From the NCBI GenBank assembly GCA_024398845.1, contig JAKSIM010000005.1:20484-84483 (forward strand): DNA of 64,000 nt. Direction: 5' to 3'. Position 1 is the first letter of the stretch, and each line of letters starts with the position of its first letter. Source of the stretch: Fibrobacter sp. (lineage in GTDB: Bacteria; Fibrobacterota; Fibrobacteria; Fibrobacterales; Fibrobacteraceae). Positions 29,101 to 37,890 of the stretch are shown in pieces. The translations under genes were made by a program, and so were the position numbers. The notes under the pieces were generated by a model. It did not search any database and was not told the origin of the DNA. It saw nothing but the letters and a program-made list of their open reading frames with translations.

Positions 29101-32100
29101 TTCGCGGGAACCTACGATGGCGAGGCTCACGGCATTACCGTTACCGCTCCTGCGGGCGCAACGGTAACATATAGCACTGCAGCGGACGGCTCTTATGGCG
29201 ATGCAATCACCTATACGGAAGCCGGTGTTTATACGGTTTACTATAAGGCAAGCCAGACGGGCTACGCCGATGTGAAGAGTTCTTCTACAGTGACCATCAA
29301 TCAGGCTAGCGGTCTGACGGTTTCGCTTGAAGGTGCAACGTTTACCTATGATGGAGCGGAACATGTTCTGACTAAGTTGGCTTCGACTAACGCTCTGACA
29401 GGGACGAGCGCTGTCCAGTATCAGTTTGAAGGTGATGGCGGTACGTGGACTTCCAGCCTCAATAATTTGAAGAAGGCCACCGCCGGCACCTACACTGTGA
29501 ACGTGCGCGCGACGAACCCGAACTACAGCAATACGGCTACGGGTTCTGCGACGCTTACCATCGACAAGGCTGCCATTACCGTGAACGTTACAGGTTCTTC
29601 TTCTTCCGTCAAGTACGATGGCGAAGAACATAGCGTTAGCGGTTATACAGCGACTAGCGAAAGTGGTTTGTTCAATGCTGGCAAGGTTCAGTTCAGCGGT
29701 ACAGCAAGTGCTGCACGAACAATCGTCGGTAAGACGGATATGGGCCTCAAGGTGGCTGATTTCAGTTACAACGATGTGAACATTGCGGCTACATTCAATG
29801 TGACGGATGGCTATCAGGAAATCCTCGCTGCTGAAGAAGTAATCGTGAAGATTACGGGTCACAGCGTTACCAAGACTTATGATGGAACAGAAGCGACTGC
29901 TTCGGGTTATGATATTTCTGCCAGCAGCGCTACGTTCGACAAGAGTACTGTTTCTTATAGCGGTACGGCAAGTGTCAAACGCACGGAGGCCGGTACTACG
30001 GCAATGAACTTGGATAAAGACAAGTTCTCAAGCACGGACGCTAACTTTAGCAAGGTGACATTTGAGATTGCTGCAGATGGTTACGTAACCATCAACAAGA
30101 AGACTGCGGAAATTACGTGGAGTTCTGCCGAGTTCACTTACACGGGTCTCGCACAGGTCCCGACCGCGACGGTTACGAATCTCGTGACTGGCGACGAATG
30201 CGCCGTGACCGTGACTGGCGCTGGTACGGATGCCGGTAATTACACCGCGACTGCGACGGAATTGAATAATGCGAACTACGTGCTTCCGGAATCCGGCTTG
30301 ACGAAGGCATTTGCCATCGGCCAAGCGACGATTGTCGTTGAAACGGAAAGTGCGACGCGCGCCTACAATGGCGAAGCCCTCACTGCAGGCGGCTCCATCA
30401 AGAGCGGCCTCGTGAATGGCGAAACTGCTTCGATTGCGCTCACCGGCACCCAGACCAACGTGGGAACGAGCCAAAATACGTTCACCATGGTGTGGAATGG
30501 CACCGCAAAGCTTGCCAACTACAAGATTTCCTCCACGCTCGGTACACTTGAAGTGACTCCGGCCGCCGTGACCGTGACTGCTGATGCCGCAAGCAAGACG
30601 TACGGTGCAGCCGACCCGACGCTCACGGCTACAGTGACGGGAACTATCGGTGATGACGAGGTTGAATATACGCTTGCCCGCGTCACCGGCGAAGATGTTG
30701 GCACGTATGTAATCACCGCATCCGGTGTTGCCTCGCAGGGCAACTACTCCGTGACCTATGAACCCGCGACATTCACTATTAAGAAGGCTACGTTCACCGT
30801 CACCGGCACGAACTACGAAGGTATCTATGACGGCGAAAGCCATGGGACAGCCGCAACACCGAGCGTCACCGAGGGAACCACTGTCAGCTATAGCGTTGAC
30901 AATGGAACCACTTGGAGTACGACTGCCCCGACCATCAAGGATGTCGGCGAAAAGCTCGTCACCGTGAAGGCTGAGAATGAAAACTACGAAACAGCGGTGA
31001 ACACTTGCACACTCAAAGTTACGAAGCGTGCCGTCACTTTGATTTCTGCATCAACGTATAATACTTATGATGGAATTGTTCATTCTGCCAACGCTGTTAA
31101 TGGTGATGGATTCGTTGCAGGTGAAGTATTTGCGTACAGCAACTTTGCAAGCTTGATCGATGCGGACACCGTGGAAAATACTTTTGAATACGCCACAGGC
31201 TCTGCAAACGTTGATAACTATGCGGTCACTGTTGTGAACGGTAAAATCGGCGTTGCGAAACGCTCCGTGACGTTCACCGGCAAGACGGATACGAAGACGT
31301 TCACTGGTTCCGAAATCGAGCTGACCGAAGTTACCGCCGAGGGACTTGTCAATGGTCATACGCACAACGTAACGTACTCCGCCAAGGGGACCGCTGCCGA
31401 CGAATATATTGGAACGATTACCGCTGTGGCCGATGTGAAGATCATGAACGGCACGACTGACGTGACGGCGAACTATGACATCACTACGACGGCGGGCAAG
31501 CTGACGATCGCCGCTGCAGAAAAGTTCACCATCGCTCTCGAAAGCGATGAAGGCTATACTTATGATGGCTCCGCCCATCACAACACGAAGACTGTGACCA
31601 GCGACGCCGTTCTCGGCGCTACCACGTTCCTGTATCAATTCGATGGCGACGGCGAGACATGGGTTTCTGACCTCACGAGCCTCGCAAAAACTGACGCTGG
31701 AACCTACACGATTAACGTGAAGGCGACGAATCCGAACTATAGCGAAGCCGCCACGACGACCGCGAAACTTACCATCGCGAAACGCGCCATCACGCTTACT
31801 TCTGCCTCTGACCGCAAGTTCTACGACGGCACTGCGCTCACTGCCAGCACAGTTATTGTTAGCGAAGGCTCCTACGCGAATGGTGAAAGCTTCCAGTACA
31901 ACGTGACCGGCAGCCAGATCGAAGTCGGCGCAAGTGAAAATACGTTCACTTACAGCGCGACTTCCAGCGCCAAGGTCGAAAACTACGAGGTGACCCTCGT
32001 GAAGGGCAAGCTCACTGTTGATCCTGTGGTGACTTTTGTGATGAACGGTCATGGCACTCAGGTTGCTAAACAAGAAGTGCTCACTGGCGAAAAGGCCACC

Positions 32101-35100
32101 GAACCCACCGAACCTTCTGCTGAAGGTTACACGTTCGGCGGATGGTTTACCGACAATGAGACCTTTGCAAATGCCTACGACTTCAACGCCGCTGTGAATG
32201 AGAACAAGACGCTTTATGCCAAGTGGACGGTGAACAGGTACACTGTTACCTGGTGGAAGAGCGAAGCGAAGAAACAGGCTCATGAACAGAGAACGGAGGT
32301 TGCGTTCGGTTCTACCGTTACCGCTCCGACAAAGGATGCTCCCACGAAGCAGGGCTACCTGTTCGACAAGTGGACTTCTACGGACGTGACTGTGGCAGAC
32401 AATGGCTCCTTCACCATGCCCGCGAAGGCTGTTGATTTGGTCCCGGCATGGACACTTGAGACCTATAACATTACCTACGAGTTGAATGGCGGAACCAATG
32501 CCACTTCCAACCCTGCTACGTACAACATTGAATCGGAGACATTCAACTTTGCCGACCCGACGAAGACCGATTACGTGTTCTTGGGTTGGTATGGTGAATC
32601 AAACTTCTCCGGAAGTAAGATTACCGGCGTTGAGAAAGGCTCTGTTGGTGACATGACGCTTTATGCCAAGTGGGTGAGCGCTGCATACACTATTACATAC
32701 AATCCTGGTAAATATGGTGTGGGCGAACTCGCTGCCGATAGCAAGGCTTATGGCGAATCCTTTACTTTGTCTGCCAGCAAGAAGTTCACTCGCGTGGGCT
32801 ATACCCAGGTGGGCTGGGCTACGGAAAAAGAAGGTACGCAGGTTTATGCGTTGGGCGCTTCCTACGAAACGGATGCTGCAATCACCCTTTATCCGGTGTG
32901 GCAAATCAATTCTCACAGCGTGACCTTCAAGGTGGGCGGAGAAATTGTTCGCTATGATGCTGCGGTCACTTATGGTACGGAAGTTACGGCTCCGGATGCT
33001 CCGGATTCGTTGGGCTATATCTTCCTTCAGTGGCAGAGTAATGATGAAAACGTGCATGGTCTTAGCGTAAATGGCAAGTTCAACATGATTGATGCAGATG
33101 TTGTTGCGTATGCCGTTTATTCTGTTTGGACGTATAAGTTGGCCTATGATTTGGGTGGGGGAACCTGCGTATCTTGCCGTGAATTGACGGGATACAATGT
33201 GACGGAAAAGGTGACGTTGCCTACGGATATCGAGAAGACCGGCTACACGTTCGGCGGCTGGTTCGACAATGACAAGTTCGAAGGCAGCGCTGTAACAGAA
33301 ATTGCCAAGGGCTCTACGGGCGACAAGAAGTTCTACGCCAAGTGGACCATCAACAATTACACCATTACGTACAAGATTACGGGAGACTACTTCGCAACGG
33401 ATGAATTTGAGAAGGGCTCTGCCGACTTTGGCGTTGTAGTTGATACCACGACGAAATCCACCATCAAGGAAGGCTATACGTTCAGTGGCTGGTCCGTTGC
33501 CGAGGGGGGCGTGACACTTGAAAATGGCAAGTTCACCATGGGTACTGCAAACGTGGTCCTCACGGGCTCTTACTCCATCAACCATTACGATGTGGCATGG
33601 AAAAACGGCGAAGAAACCTTCAGTTCTTCCTCCGTTGCCTATGACACGAAGGTCAGTGCTCCGGTGACCGCTCCGACAAAGGACGGCTACGATTTCACTG
33701 GTTGGACAACGAGCGATGTCGCTCTGGCTGACGACTACTCCTTCACTATGCCGGCAAAGGCCGTGACTATCAATGCGGCCTGGACTCCAGTGGAATACGA
33801 AATCGTCTATGAAACCAATGGCGGAGAAGCCGTATCTAGTTCCAGTTACACTATTGAAAGTGCCGATATCACACTGCCTACTCCGAAGCGTGCTGGCTAT
33901 GGTTTTCAAGGGTGGTTCGACAACAAGAACTTAAACGGAACTGCTGTGAAGAAGGTTGCAGCTGGATCTATGGGCAATAAGAAGTTCTACGCCAAGTGGA
34001 GCCTTGTTCAATACATAATTACCTATGAGGGTTTGGGTGATATGACCCATGAAAATCCGAAGTATTACCATGTGGAATGGTTCGGCGATCTTAAAGATCC
34101 GTCCGATAGCACTGGCTATAATTTCGATGGCTGGTATATTGGCGAAGATAAGGTGACGCGTATTGCGGCGGGTTCTACTGGCGATATGACGATTGTTGCA
34201 AAATGGTCTCCCAAGAATGTGAAGTTCGTAGTGGAATATAGACTTCATGGTGCGACTACTGGAAGTTTTGAAGAAGTCATTGAAACAGTAGAAGCTTCTG
34301 GCCTTACCGATGATTATGCGTATAAATACGTTAAGAAAAAAGAATTTGAGGGATATAGAGTAGCTGGGGCTTATGACGATCAGGTCAAGATTAAAGGTGA
34401 CGGTTCTACTGTATTCCAGGTCAGGGTTGAACACAATCAGTACAAATTCATATTCTATGAAGACGATGGAACAACGGAGAGCAGTAAACAGAATCTATAC
34501 TATGGTTATGACAGGATTGAGGACTACAGGGTCAAGGCGCCCACCGCCCCGACCAAGACAGGCTATACATTCGTAGGCTGGTGTGCCGATGCACAAACTT
34601 GCGAGAGCGTCCAGACGTTCCCGATGAATGTTCCTGCAAAGAACATGAGTTTCTATCCCAAGTGGACCATTAACCAGTACACAATCACCTTCGATACGAA
34701 GGGCGGCAGTGCTATTGATGATATTACGCAGGATTACAACACTGCTGTGACGGCTCCGGAAGATCCGACCAGGACGGACTACCTGTTCGCTGGTTGGGAC
34801 AAGACAATTCCGGCCACCATGCCTGCGGAAAACATCACGATTACTGCCAACTGGGATATGGTTGTCGAGGCTACAGGCTACACGGGTGCTTATGATGGCG
34901 ATGCTCACGGCATTACCGTCTCTGCTCCGGAAGGCGCTACTGTAACATATAGCGACGCCGAAAACGGTTCTTATGTCGCCGCCCTCACTTACGCTGATGT
35001 GGGAACGTACACGGTTTACTACAAGGCTTCTCAGGAAGGGTATACAGATGTGAAGGGCTCCGCCACGGTGACGATTACTCCGGCGACGATGACACTCGTT

Positions 35101-37587
35101 GTTGCTGGTTATACGGATACGTTTGATGGCGCAGCTCATAGCGGCACAGCGACTCCGAGCGTGACGACTGGCACGACTGTCAAATACAGCGTTGACAACG
35201 GAACTACTTGGACGACTGATGCTCCGGCATTCACTAACGCCGATACTGTTGAAGTGAAGGTGAAGGCTGAAAATGCTAACTACCAGACGGTCGAGGACAG
35301 CTACACCGTCGCCATCGCAAAGAAGGTGATTGAAGTCGCCGTCAGCGGTAATAGCGGCTCCGCGACCTACGATGGCAAGGATCATCTTGTTGAGGGCTTC
35401 AACGCCACTACCGAGGACCCCCTTTACGATATCGCGAACGTTGCCCTGGCCGAAGGCAAGCTCGCCACCGCCACAACGAAGAACGTTGCGAAGGTGGTGA
35501 TGGGCCTGACCGCCGAATCCTTCGTGAACAACGACAACAACTTCACGGTTGCCTTCACGGTTACGGACGGCTACAGCGAAGTGACCCCGAAGGCTGCAAC
35601 GATTACCGTTTTCTCCGCAGAGAAAACTTACGGCGATGCTGACCCGACGTTTACTGGCAAGGTCGAAGGCCTCGTGGATGAAACTGACCTTGGTACAGTC
35701 GTGTACCTTCGTGCAAACGCCTCCACGGACGTGAATGCCGGTACCTACACAGGTGTTCTTACCGCATCGTACGAACAGAATGATAATTATGTAGTTTCTG
35801 TCAAATCGGCTGATTTCACAATCAAGCCTGCCCAATTTGTGGTGACGCTGAGCGAAAATACGACTTACGACGGCACAAAGCAGGTTCCGACGGTTACTGT
35901 GAAGAACGGCGAAAAGAATTTGACCGAAACAACGGACTATATCGTTGCCTGGGATGATGATGGTCTCACCAATGCCGGTGATTACAACGTCACAGTTACA
36001 GGCGTAGGCAACTATATTGGCGAAAAGTTTGAAAAGTTCACCATTGCTCCGAGAAAGCTGAAACTTACGTCTGCTTCTGCCCGCAAGTTCTACGACGGCG
36101 ACGCTCTAAGGAATTCTGAAGTCGCTGTGACCGAAGGTTCCTTTGCCGAAGGCGAATCTGCAACGTACGACTTTACGGGATCTCAGACAGAAGTGGGCTC
36201 AACTGACAATGTGTTTACTGTTCGCATGAATGGTTCCGGAAGTGCCGACAACTATGACTTTACGCTGGTTTACGGCAAGTTGGTTGTGGATCCTGTCGTG
36301 ACGTTCGTAATGAACGACCATGGCTCTCCGGTGGATGTGCAGAACGTTTTGACCGAGGCTAAGGCTGTGATGCCCGAAACTCCGGCTGAAACTGGATACA
36401 CCTTCAATGGATGGTTTACGGACAACGAAACCTTTGCCGACGAATACGACTTTGAATCTCCGGTTGCGAAGAATTTAACTTTGTATGCAAAGTGGTCCGC
36501 CAACGAATATGATTTGACTATCCATTATGTGTACGCCAAGAATGATTCCAAGGCACATGAAGATTACAAGGCCAAGATTGCCTTTGATAGTGAATATAGC
36601 GTAGAATCTCCGATGGTTATGAACTATACGGCTGATATTACGAAGGTTTCTGGTGTTATGAATTCCGTGGATGGCGTTGAAATTACCGTCAAGTACACAA
36701 GCGATTCTTACAAGATTGTTGTGATGTTCGGTGATTCTGATGCCGACACCCTCCAGATGTTTGTGAACTACGATGATTCCGATGATGTTGTGCAAAAGAA
36801 GATTCTTGGTGCATTAGAAAAACATGAACCAAAGATTGCTTTGCCGACCTGCAATACGGATCAGTTCTATTCATACGAATTCAGTAAGTTCGTGAAGAAG
36901 GGATCGTCTAACGTGTACAAACCAGAATTCACGCCGATTCCGAGAGTATTCCAGGTGACGTTCGAATTGCCGAAGAATGCTAAGCTTGACGAGGAATTTG
37001 AAGGCTACACATATGGCAAGTTGACGTATCTTCCGACGGCTTCCGTCAAGAGTGATCGTGCTTGGGAATTCAAGGGATGGTATACGGAACAAAACGGCAT
37101 GGGCACTCGCGTAAAGGCCTTCCAAGAAGAAGACTATGGCGAAAAAACGTTGTATCCGTTGTTCCAGACGACAATTGCATACAATGCTAATGGCGTCAAG
37201 GGTGAACTTGTAGTGCTCTATTCCGATAACTTTGAAAAGGTTGTCGCCCGCGCTCTCAAGGGTGTTATTCCTGAAGATTATGCGAAGGATAGAAAGACGT
37301 ACACCTTTGATAAGTGGGTTGAGGAAAAGGGAATCTACAGGGCTACATTCACGCAAAAGACCGGCGTTGTTGAAACTCGCGCTCCGCACTTTGTTGTGGC
37401 TGTGCAGGGTCGCGCTCTTGAAATCAGCGGTGCGAAGCTTGGTGCAAAACTTGAGGTGTACAACATGCAGGGTAGCCTCGTGAGCGAGAGCTTGGTGGCG
37501 AACGGCACGGAACGCGTGGAACTCTCGAAGCCTGGTAGCTATGTGGTCCGCGTGAATAACCAGACGATGCGTGTGAACGTGAAGTAA
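23173..37587 (+). CDS. Giant modular surface protein (GLUG, InlB-type B-repeats, MBG-like repeats, T9SS-like tail)
   Basis: A 4,804-residue exported repeat protein. The N-terminus is odd: about 75 Cys/Ala/Arg-rich residues precede the hydrophobic export segment (FWAKIVAVVMLCVMTMSGQGWAA, about 78-100). Residues about 110-340 are GLUG-type units (GGIVGYN). From about 420 to 1970 run InlB/Listeria-Bacteroides B-repeats (GYTFxGW ... LYAKW). Residues about 1970-2950 are MBG-like units (YDGEAHG ... YTVYYKAS). A second B-repeat block (about 2950-3890), a second MBG block (3890-4370) and more B-repeats follow. The last 55 residues (LEVYNMQGSLVSE ... GSYVVRVNN) resemble a type A T9SS sorting domain. 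Likely an adhesin or cell-surface scaffold. The ATG has GAGGAAA upstream; a terminator follows. No catalytic domain was recognised. Confidence 0.88.
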   Translation: MTRNVLSLNELKRMFAGRTSNAGSGCFSAVPLASGVLRSSGEQRASGRYCVAEKECAMVENCTARENCAVETLASSGDCTAGLFAFWAKIVAVVMLCVMTMSGQGWAAWDGSTKTQPSTTTIESKTYYVIASEANLAWFANRVNSSSTNASINAILTADLDMGNKAFTPIGYYANNSRVYTGTFDGQGYTISNLNVSSDKYSGLFGRTNSGAEIKNITVANSTFKRVNYSSGGEGYGGSIVAYNNGGTITGCVAKDVFVQGAKNGSGQKSHSGGIVGYNASGTISICSAVGKDSIEATTDVGGIVGYNGLNGTIIDCLSGADVVSVAKTADGEAGGIVGNNAGTVRRCVYTGNYVKAGANSSNPNGGAVSGGGTACKDSCFYTTEGMKVYGNDGHVSDFEDVKDILGPPWVLADEELALDNGVSYYNVIFNGNGKNYMDTITVKKNGLAIDPGEVVVEGYRVSGWYKEAGTINQWNFATNSVTSNMTLYATWIPVYKVTFNANGGSFPANAVREKYFAQGETINANGVTEPEFTDGVFKGWAITSDAEAPSVSLGTMGTSPVTIYAVQELTNFVTLTYNKGSYGTGADVVQKVAPGKKVALKTNMFTRSGYAQDGWSQNTSGDTKYKSVGDSITVSENTILFPYWKSSKWTITYNKGNFGSGSIAAGTKATDADFFLTTETFTWAQDTALYVQDGWTITNSITAAKNYDLGGKYAQNANLTVYPHWVKAFTVTFNADGGTPAPANQIVKINGKVSQPGQDPAKDGYTFQGWYANAEKTVGFNFANGIVANTTIYAKFTPNNFTITYNAGEYGAGTIVAGSKTYGDDFTLSSDKFTRTGYTQTGWATTDGGAQAYELGGSYTTDAAITLYPVWTINSHSVQYRVDGEVWSSSPAEYHATVTPPTAPAKTGYTFKQWNSSQVEWSANNATFTMIDEDVVVDAEYEVNSYTLTWTVGDGVTITSTDGEYTAAGQVAYGTELVAPELSRTGYTRNGWNPEVPATMPASASSFTAQWTPVSYPIAYNNLHEGQTNTNPADYTITSETITLVAPGDSTGYTFDGWYGDADFSGDAITQIAQGSMGERVLFAKWTIKTHTITYQYSIDGGITYQNAGADPQTVDFGSSQKRRETYVLDGYEMSAWTVSPDTLTIADDGAFTMPDADVVFKTTGTKKNFTIAYFIGDTQAGDAVSVEFGGTITPKDTSKTGYAFSGWTWYSLADASNPVQLEEPPKAMPAYNLKAVGTFTPNQYTATFDANNGEFSAGVTTATKLVAYDATITADEIATPTRTGYVFKGWSLTQDAIAADADLGTMNNTEGVTIYAVWVQTFTVTFNKNGHGSDVETQVVESGATAVEPTALSETGYTFAGWFTDDGTFENAYEFSSAVTADVTLYAKWTVQVTFDMNDHGDPIAAQTVIVGKVLPAPTAPTANGFRFDGWFTDEAFQSAYNFNSAVTAALVLHAKWTALYTVTWKDGGATVDTDENVAEGTMASDIAPTDPTKTGYTFSGWNDGTTTYTVGEEGTFATLTITGNATFTAQWDVNSYNATFDANNGEFSAGVTTATKLVAYDATITADEIATPTREGYTFKGWSRTQTAAAADVNLGTMNSTEGVTVYAVWQVNQYTITLEANGGELGTGASPITQEYGSEIATRADPTKTGYTFAGWFENQDLSGTAVTIPATMPAKTYILYAKWTPAEVNYTVKTCTMEIDGTYDESKCSSETRKGLTGASVDATPASYETGFALDDSKSTLAGTVLADGSLALSVYIKRIAYTITFVNYDNALLQESNFLYGAIPVYSAATPTKAADAQYTYAFAGWSQTITEVTGTATYTAQFTPTPVSYTLTWDFAGGTAKSAYTAAGQVPYGTTLEIPEMEKEGYGFQGWSPEAPTTMPANNLTLTATWVPYQYTISFNSNGGSEVSPIVADYGATVAAPAAPTRDGYTFVGWFTDNGTFADAFSFSTMPLNGKTVYAKWDMDVQATAFAGTYDGEAHGITVTAPAGATVTYSTAADGSYGDAITYTEAGVYTVYYKASQTGYADVKSSSTVTINQASGLTVSLEGATFTYDGAEHVLTKLASTNALTGTSAVQYQFEGDGGTWTSSLNNLKKATAGTYTVNVRATNPNYSNTATGSATLTIDKAAITVNVTGSSSSVKYDGEEHSVSGYTATSESGLFNAGKVQFSGTASAARTIVGKTDMGLKVADFSYNDVNIAATFNVTDGYQEILAAEEVIVKITGHSVTKTYDGTEATASGYDISASSATFDKSTVSYSGTASVKRTEAGTTAMNLDKDKFSSTDANFSKVTFEIAADGYVTINKKTAEITWSSAEFTYTGLAQVPTATVTNLVTGDECAVTVTGAGTDAGNYTATATELNNANYVLPESGLTKAFAIGQATIVVETESATRAYNGEALTAGGSIKSGLVNGETASIALTGTQTNVGTSQNTFTMVWNGTAKLANYKISSTLGTLEVTPAAVTVTADAASKTYGAADPTLTATVTGTIGDDEVEYTLARVTGEDVGTYVITASGVASQGNYSVTYEPATFTIKKATFTVTGTNYEGIYDGESHGTAATPSVTEGTTVSYSVDNGTTWSTTAPTIKDVGEKLVTVKAENENYETAVNTCTLKVTKRAVTLISASTYNTYDGIVHSANAVNGDGFVAGEVFAYSNFASLIDADTVENTFEYATGSANVDNYAVTVVNGKIGVAKRSVTFTGKTDTKTFTGSEIELTEVTAEGLVNGHTHNVTYSAKGTAADEYIGTITAVADVKIMNGTTDVTANYDITTTAGKLTIAAAEKFTIALESDEGYTYDGSAHHNTKTVTSDAVLGATTFLYQFDGDGETWVSDLTSLAKTDAGTYTINVKATNPNYSEAATTTAKLTIAKRAITLTSASDRKFYDGTALTASTVIVSEGSYANGESFQYNVTGSQIEVGASENTFTYSATSSAKVENYEVTLVKGKLTVDPVVTFVMNGHGTQVAKQEVLTGEKATEPTEPSAEGYTFGGWFTDNETFANAYDFNAAVNENKTLYAKWTVNRYTVTWWKSEAKKQAHEQRTEVAFGSTVTAPTKDAPTKQGYLFDKWTSTDVTVADNGSFTMPAKAVDLVPAWTLETYNITYELNGGTNATSNPATYNIESETFNFADPTKTDYVFLGWYGESNFSGSKITGVEKGSVGDMTLYAKWVSAAYTITYNPGKYGVGELAADSKAYGESFTLSASKKFTRVGYTQVGWATEKEGTQVYALGASYETDAAITLYPVWQINSHSVTFKVGGEIVRYDAAVTYGTEVTAPDAPDSLGYIFLQWQSNDENVHGLSVNGKFNMIDADVVAYAVYSVWTYKLAYDLGGGTCVSCRELTGYNVTEKVTLPTDIEKTGYTFGGWFDNDKFEGSAVTEIAKGSTGDKKFYAKWTINNYTITYKITGDYFATDEFEKGSADFGVVVDTTTKSTIKEGYTFSGWSVAEGGVTLENGKFTMGTANVVLTGSYSINHYDVAWKNGEETFSSSSVAYDTKVSAPVTAPTKDGYDFTGWTTSDVALADDYSFTMPAKAVTINAAWTPVEYEIVYETNGGEAVSSSSYTIESADITLPTPKRAGYGFQGWFDNKNLNGTAVKKVAAGSMGNKKFYAKWSLVQYIITYEGLGDMTHENPKYYHVEWFGDLKDPSDSTGYNFDGWYIGEDKVTRIAAGSTGDMTIVAKWSPKNVKFVVEYRLHGATTGSFEEVIETVEASGLTDDYAYKYVKKKEFEGYRVAGAYDDQVKIKGDGSTVFQVRVEHNQYKFIFYEDDGTTESSKQNLYYGYDRIEDYRVKAPTAPTKTGYTFVGWCADAQTCESVQTFPMNVPAKNMSFYPKWTINQYTITFDTKGGSAIDDITQDYNTAVTAPEDPTRTDYLFAGWDKTIPATMPAENITITANWDMVVEATGYTGAYDGDAHGITVSAPEGATVTYSDAENGSYVAALTYADVGTYTVYYKASQEGYTDVKGSATVTITPATMTLVVAGYTDTFDGAAHSGTATPSVTTGTTVKYSVDNGTTWTTDAPAFTNADTVEVKVKAENANYQTVEDSYTVAIAKKVIEVAVSGNSGSATYDGKDHLVEGFNATTEDPLYDIANVALAEGKLATATTKNVAKVVMGLTAESFVNNDNNFTVAFTVTDGYSEVTPKAATITVFSAEKTYGDADPTFTGKVEGLVDETDLGTVVYLRANASTDVNAGTYTGVLTASYEQNDNYVVSVKSADFTIKPAQFVVTLSENTTYDGTKQVPTVTVKNGEKNLTETTDYIVAWDDDGLTNAGDYNVTVTGVGNYIGEKFEKFTIAPRKLKLTSASARKFYDGDALRNSEVAVTEGSFAEGESATYDFTGSQTEVGSTDNVFTVRMNGSGSADNYDFTLVYGKLVVDPVVTFVMNDHGSPVDVQNVLTEAKAVMPETPAETGYTFNGWFTDNETFADEYDFESPVAKNLTLYAKWSANEYDLTIHYVYAKNDSKAHEDYKAKIAFDSEYSVESPMVMNYTADITKVSGVMNSVDGVEITVKYTSDSYKIVVMFGDSDADTLQMFVNYDDSDDVVQKKILGALEKHEPKIALPTCNTDQFYSYEFSKFVKKGSSNVYKPEFTPIPRVFQVTFELPKNAKLDEEFEGYTYGKLTYLPTASVKSDRAWEFKGWYTEQNGMGTRVKAFQEEDYGEKTLYPLFQTTIAYNANGVKGELVVLYSDNFEKVVARALKGVIPEDYAKDRKTYTFDKWVEEKGIYRATFTQKTGVVETRAPHFVVAVQGRALEISGAKLGAKLEVYNMQGSLVSESLVANGTERVELSKPGSYVVRVNNQTMRVNVK
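26917..27024 (+). repeat. 108-bp perfect direct repeat, copy 1
   Basis: Identical to 27796-27903, offset by 879 bases (293 codons), both inside B-repeat units of the giant gene. Neighbouring repeats have diverged at nucleotide level, so this pair reflects recent duplication or gene conversion. Confidence 0.9.
27796..27903 (+). repeat. 108-bp perfect direct repeat, copy 2
   Basis: Second copy of the exact 108-base repeat at 26917-27024; recombination between the two would delete 293 codons in frame. Confidence 0.9.
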
Positions 37588-37616
37588 TCTGTATCGCTCA
37601 AAATCAAATAATTTAA

Positions 37617-37649
37617 AGCTCGGCTCCGGCTGGGCTTTTTCTTTTTTTA
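37617..37649 (+). terminator. Terminator of the giant gene
   Basis: AGCTCGGC pairs with GCTGGGCT (two wobbles) around TCCG, followed by TTTTTCTTTTTTT, 30 bases after the stop codon. Confidence 0.85.
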
Positions 37650-37664
37650 TATTTGGGTCACATC

Positions 37665-37862
37665 GTCTCATGCTGTGAAAGGCTGCAAATTTTTTTGCAA
37701 GAGAATCCCGTGCTGTGGCTTTGCCGAGTGGCCCTGCTGCAAAACCGGGAACGGTCCCGCCGCTGTAAGGGAGAACGAAACCTGCATAAACCAATGCCTG
37801 CAAGGGTGTGAAGGGGCAGGGAGTAGAGCGATCCCCGAGTCAGAAGAACTGTGAGACACAAA
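37665..37862 (+). promoter_or_regulatory. Cobalamin riboswitch
   Basis: The untranslated leader of the TonB-receptor gene contains the landmarks of the B12 riboswitch in order: an AAGAGAATCCCGTGC segment, the conserved core GGTCCCGCCGCTGTAAGGGA (consensus GGCCCCGCCACTGTAA), a pairing region with GGGGCAGGGAG, and near the 3' end CGAGTCAGAAGAACTG, the B12-box equivalent of AGTCAGGAGACCTG. Length (about 200 bases) and position directly before a BtuB-like receptor fit. Binding of cobalamin would be expected to lower expression of the downstream receptor and lipoprotein. A clear intrinsic terminator is not seen, so control may be at translation of the GTG start. Confidence 0.88.
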
Positions 37863-37890
37863 CGGCGCTTGGCGCTATGGAATTTGATCG

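Noticed and set aside
31051..35835. Long minus-strand frames (410, 436 and 446 codons) inside the giant gene
   Set aside because: They mirror repetitive coding DNA; the translated products are Arg/His/Ser-rich without domains.
23173..37587. Repetitive region as a CRISPR array or satellite
   Set aside because: Repeat spacing follows protein modules in one open frame; no short identical repeats with unique spacers.
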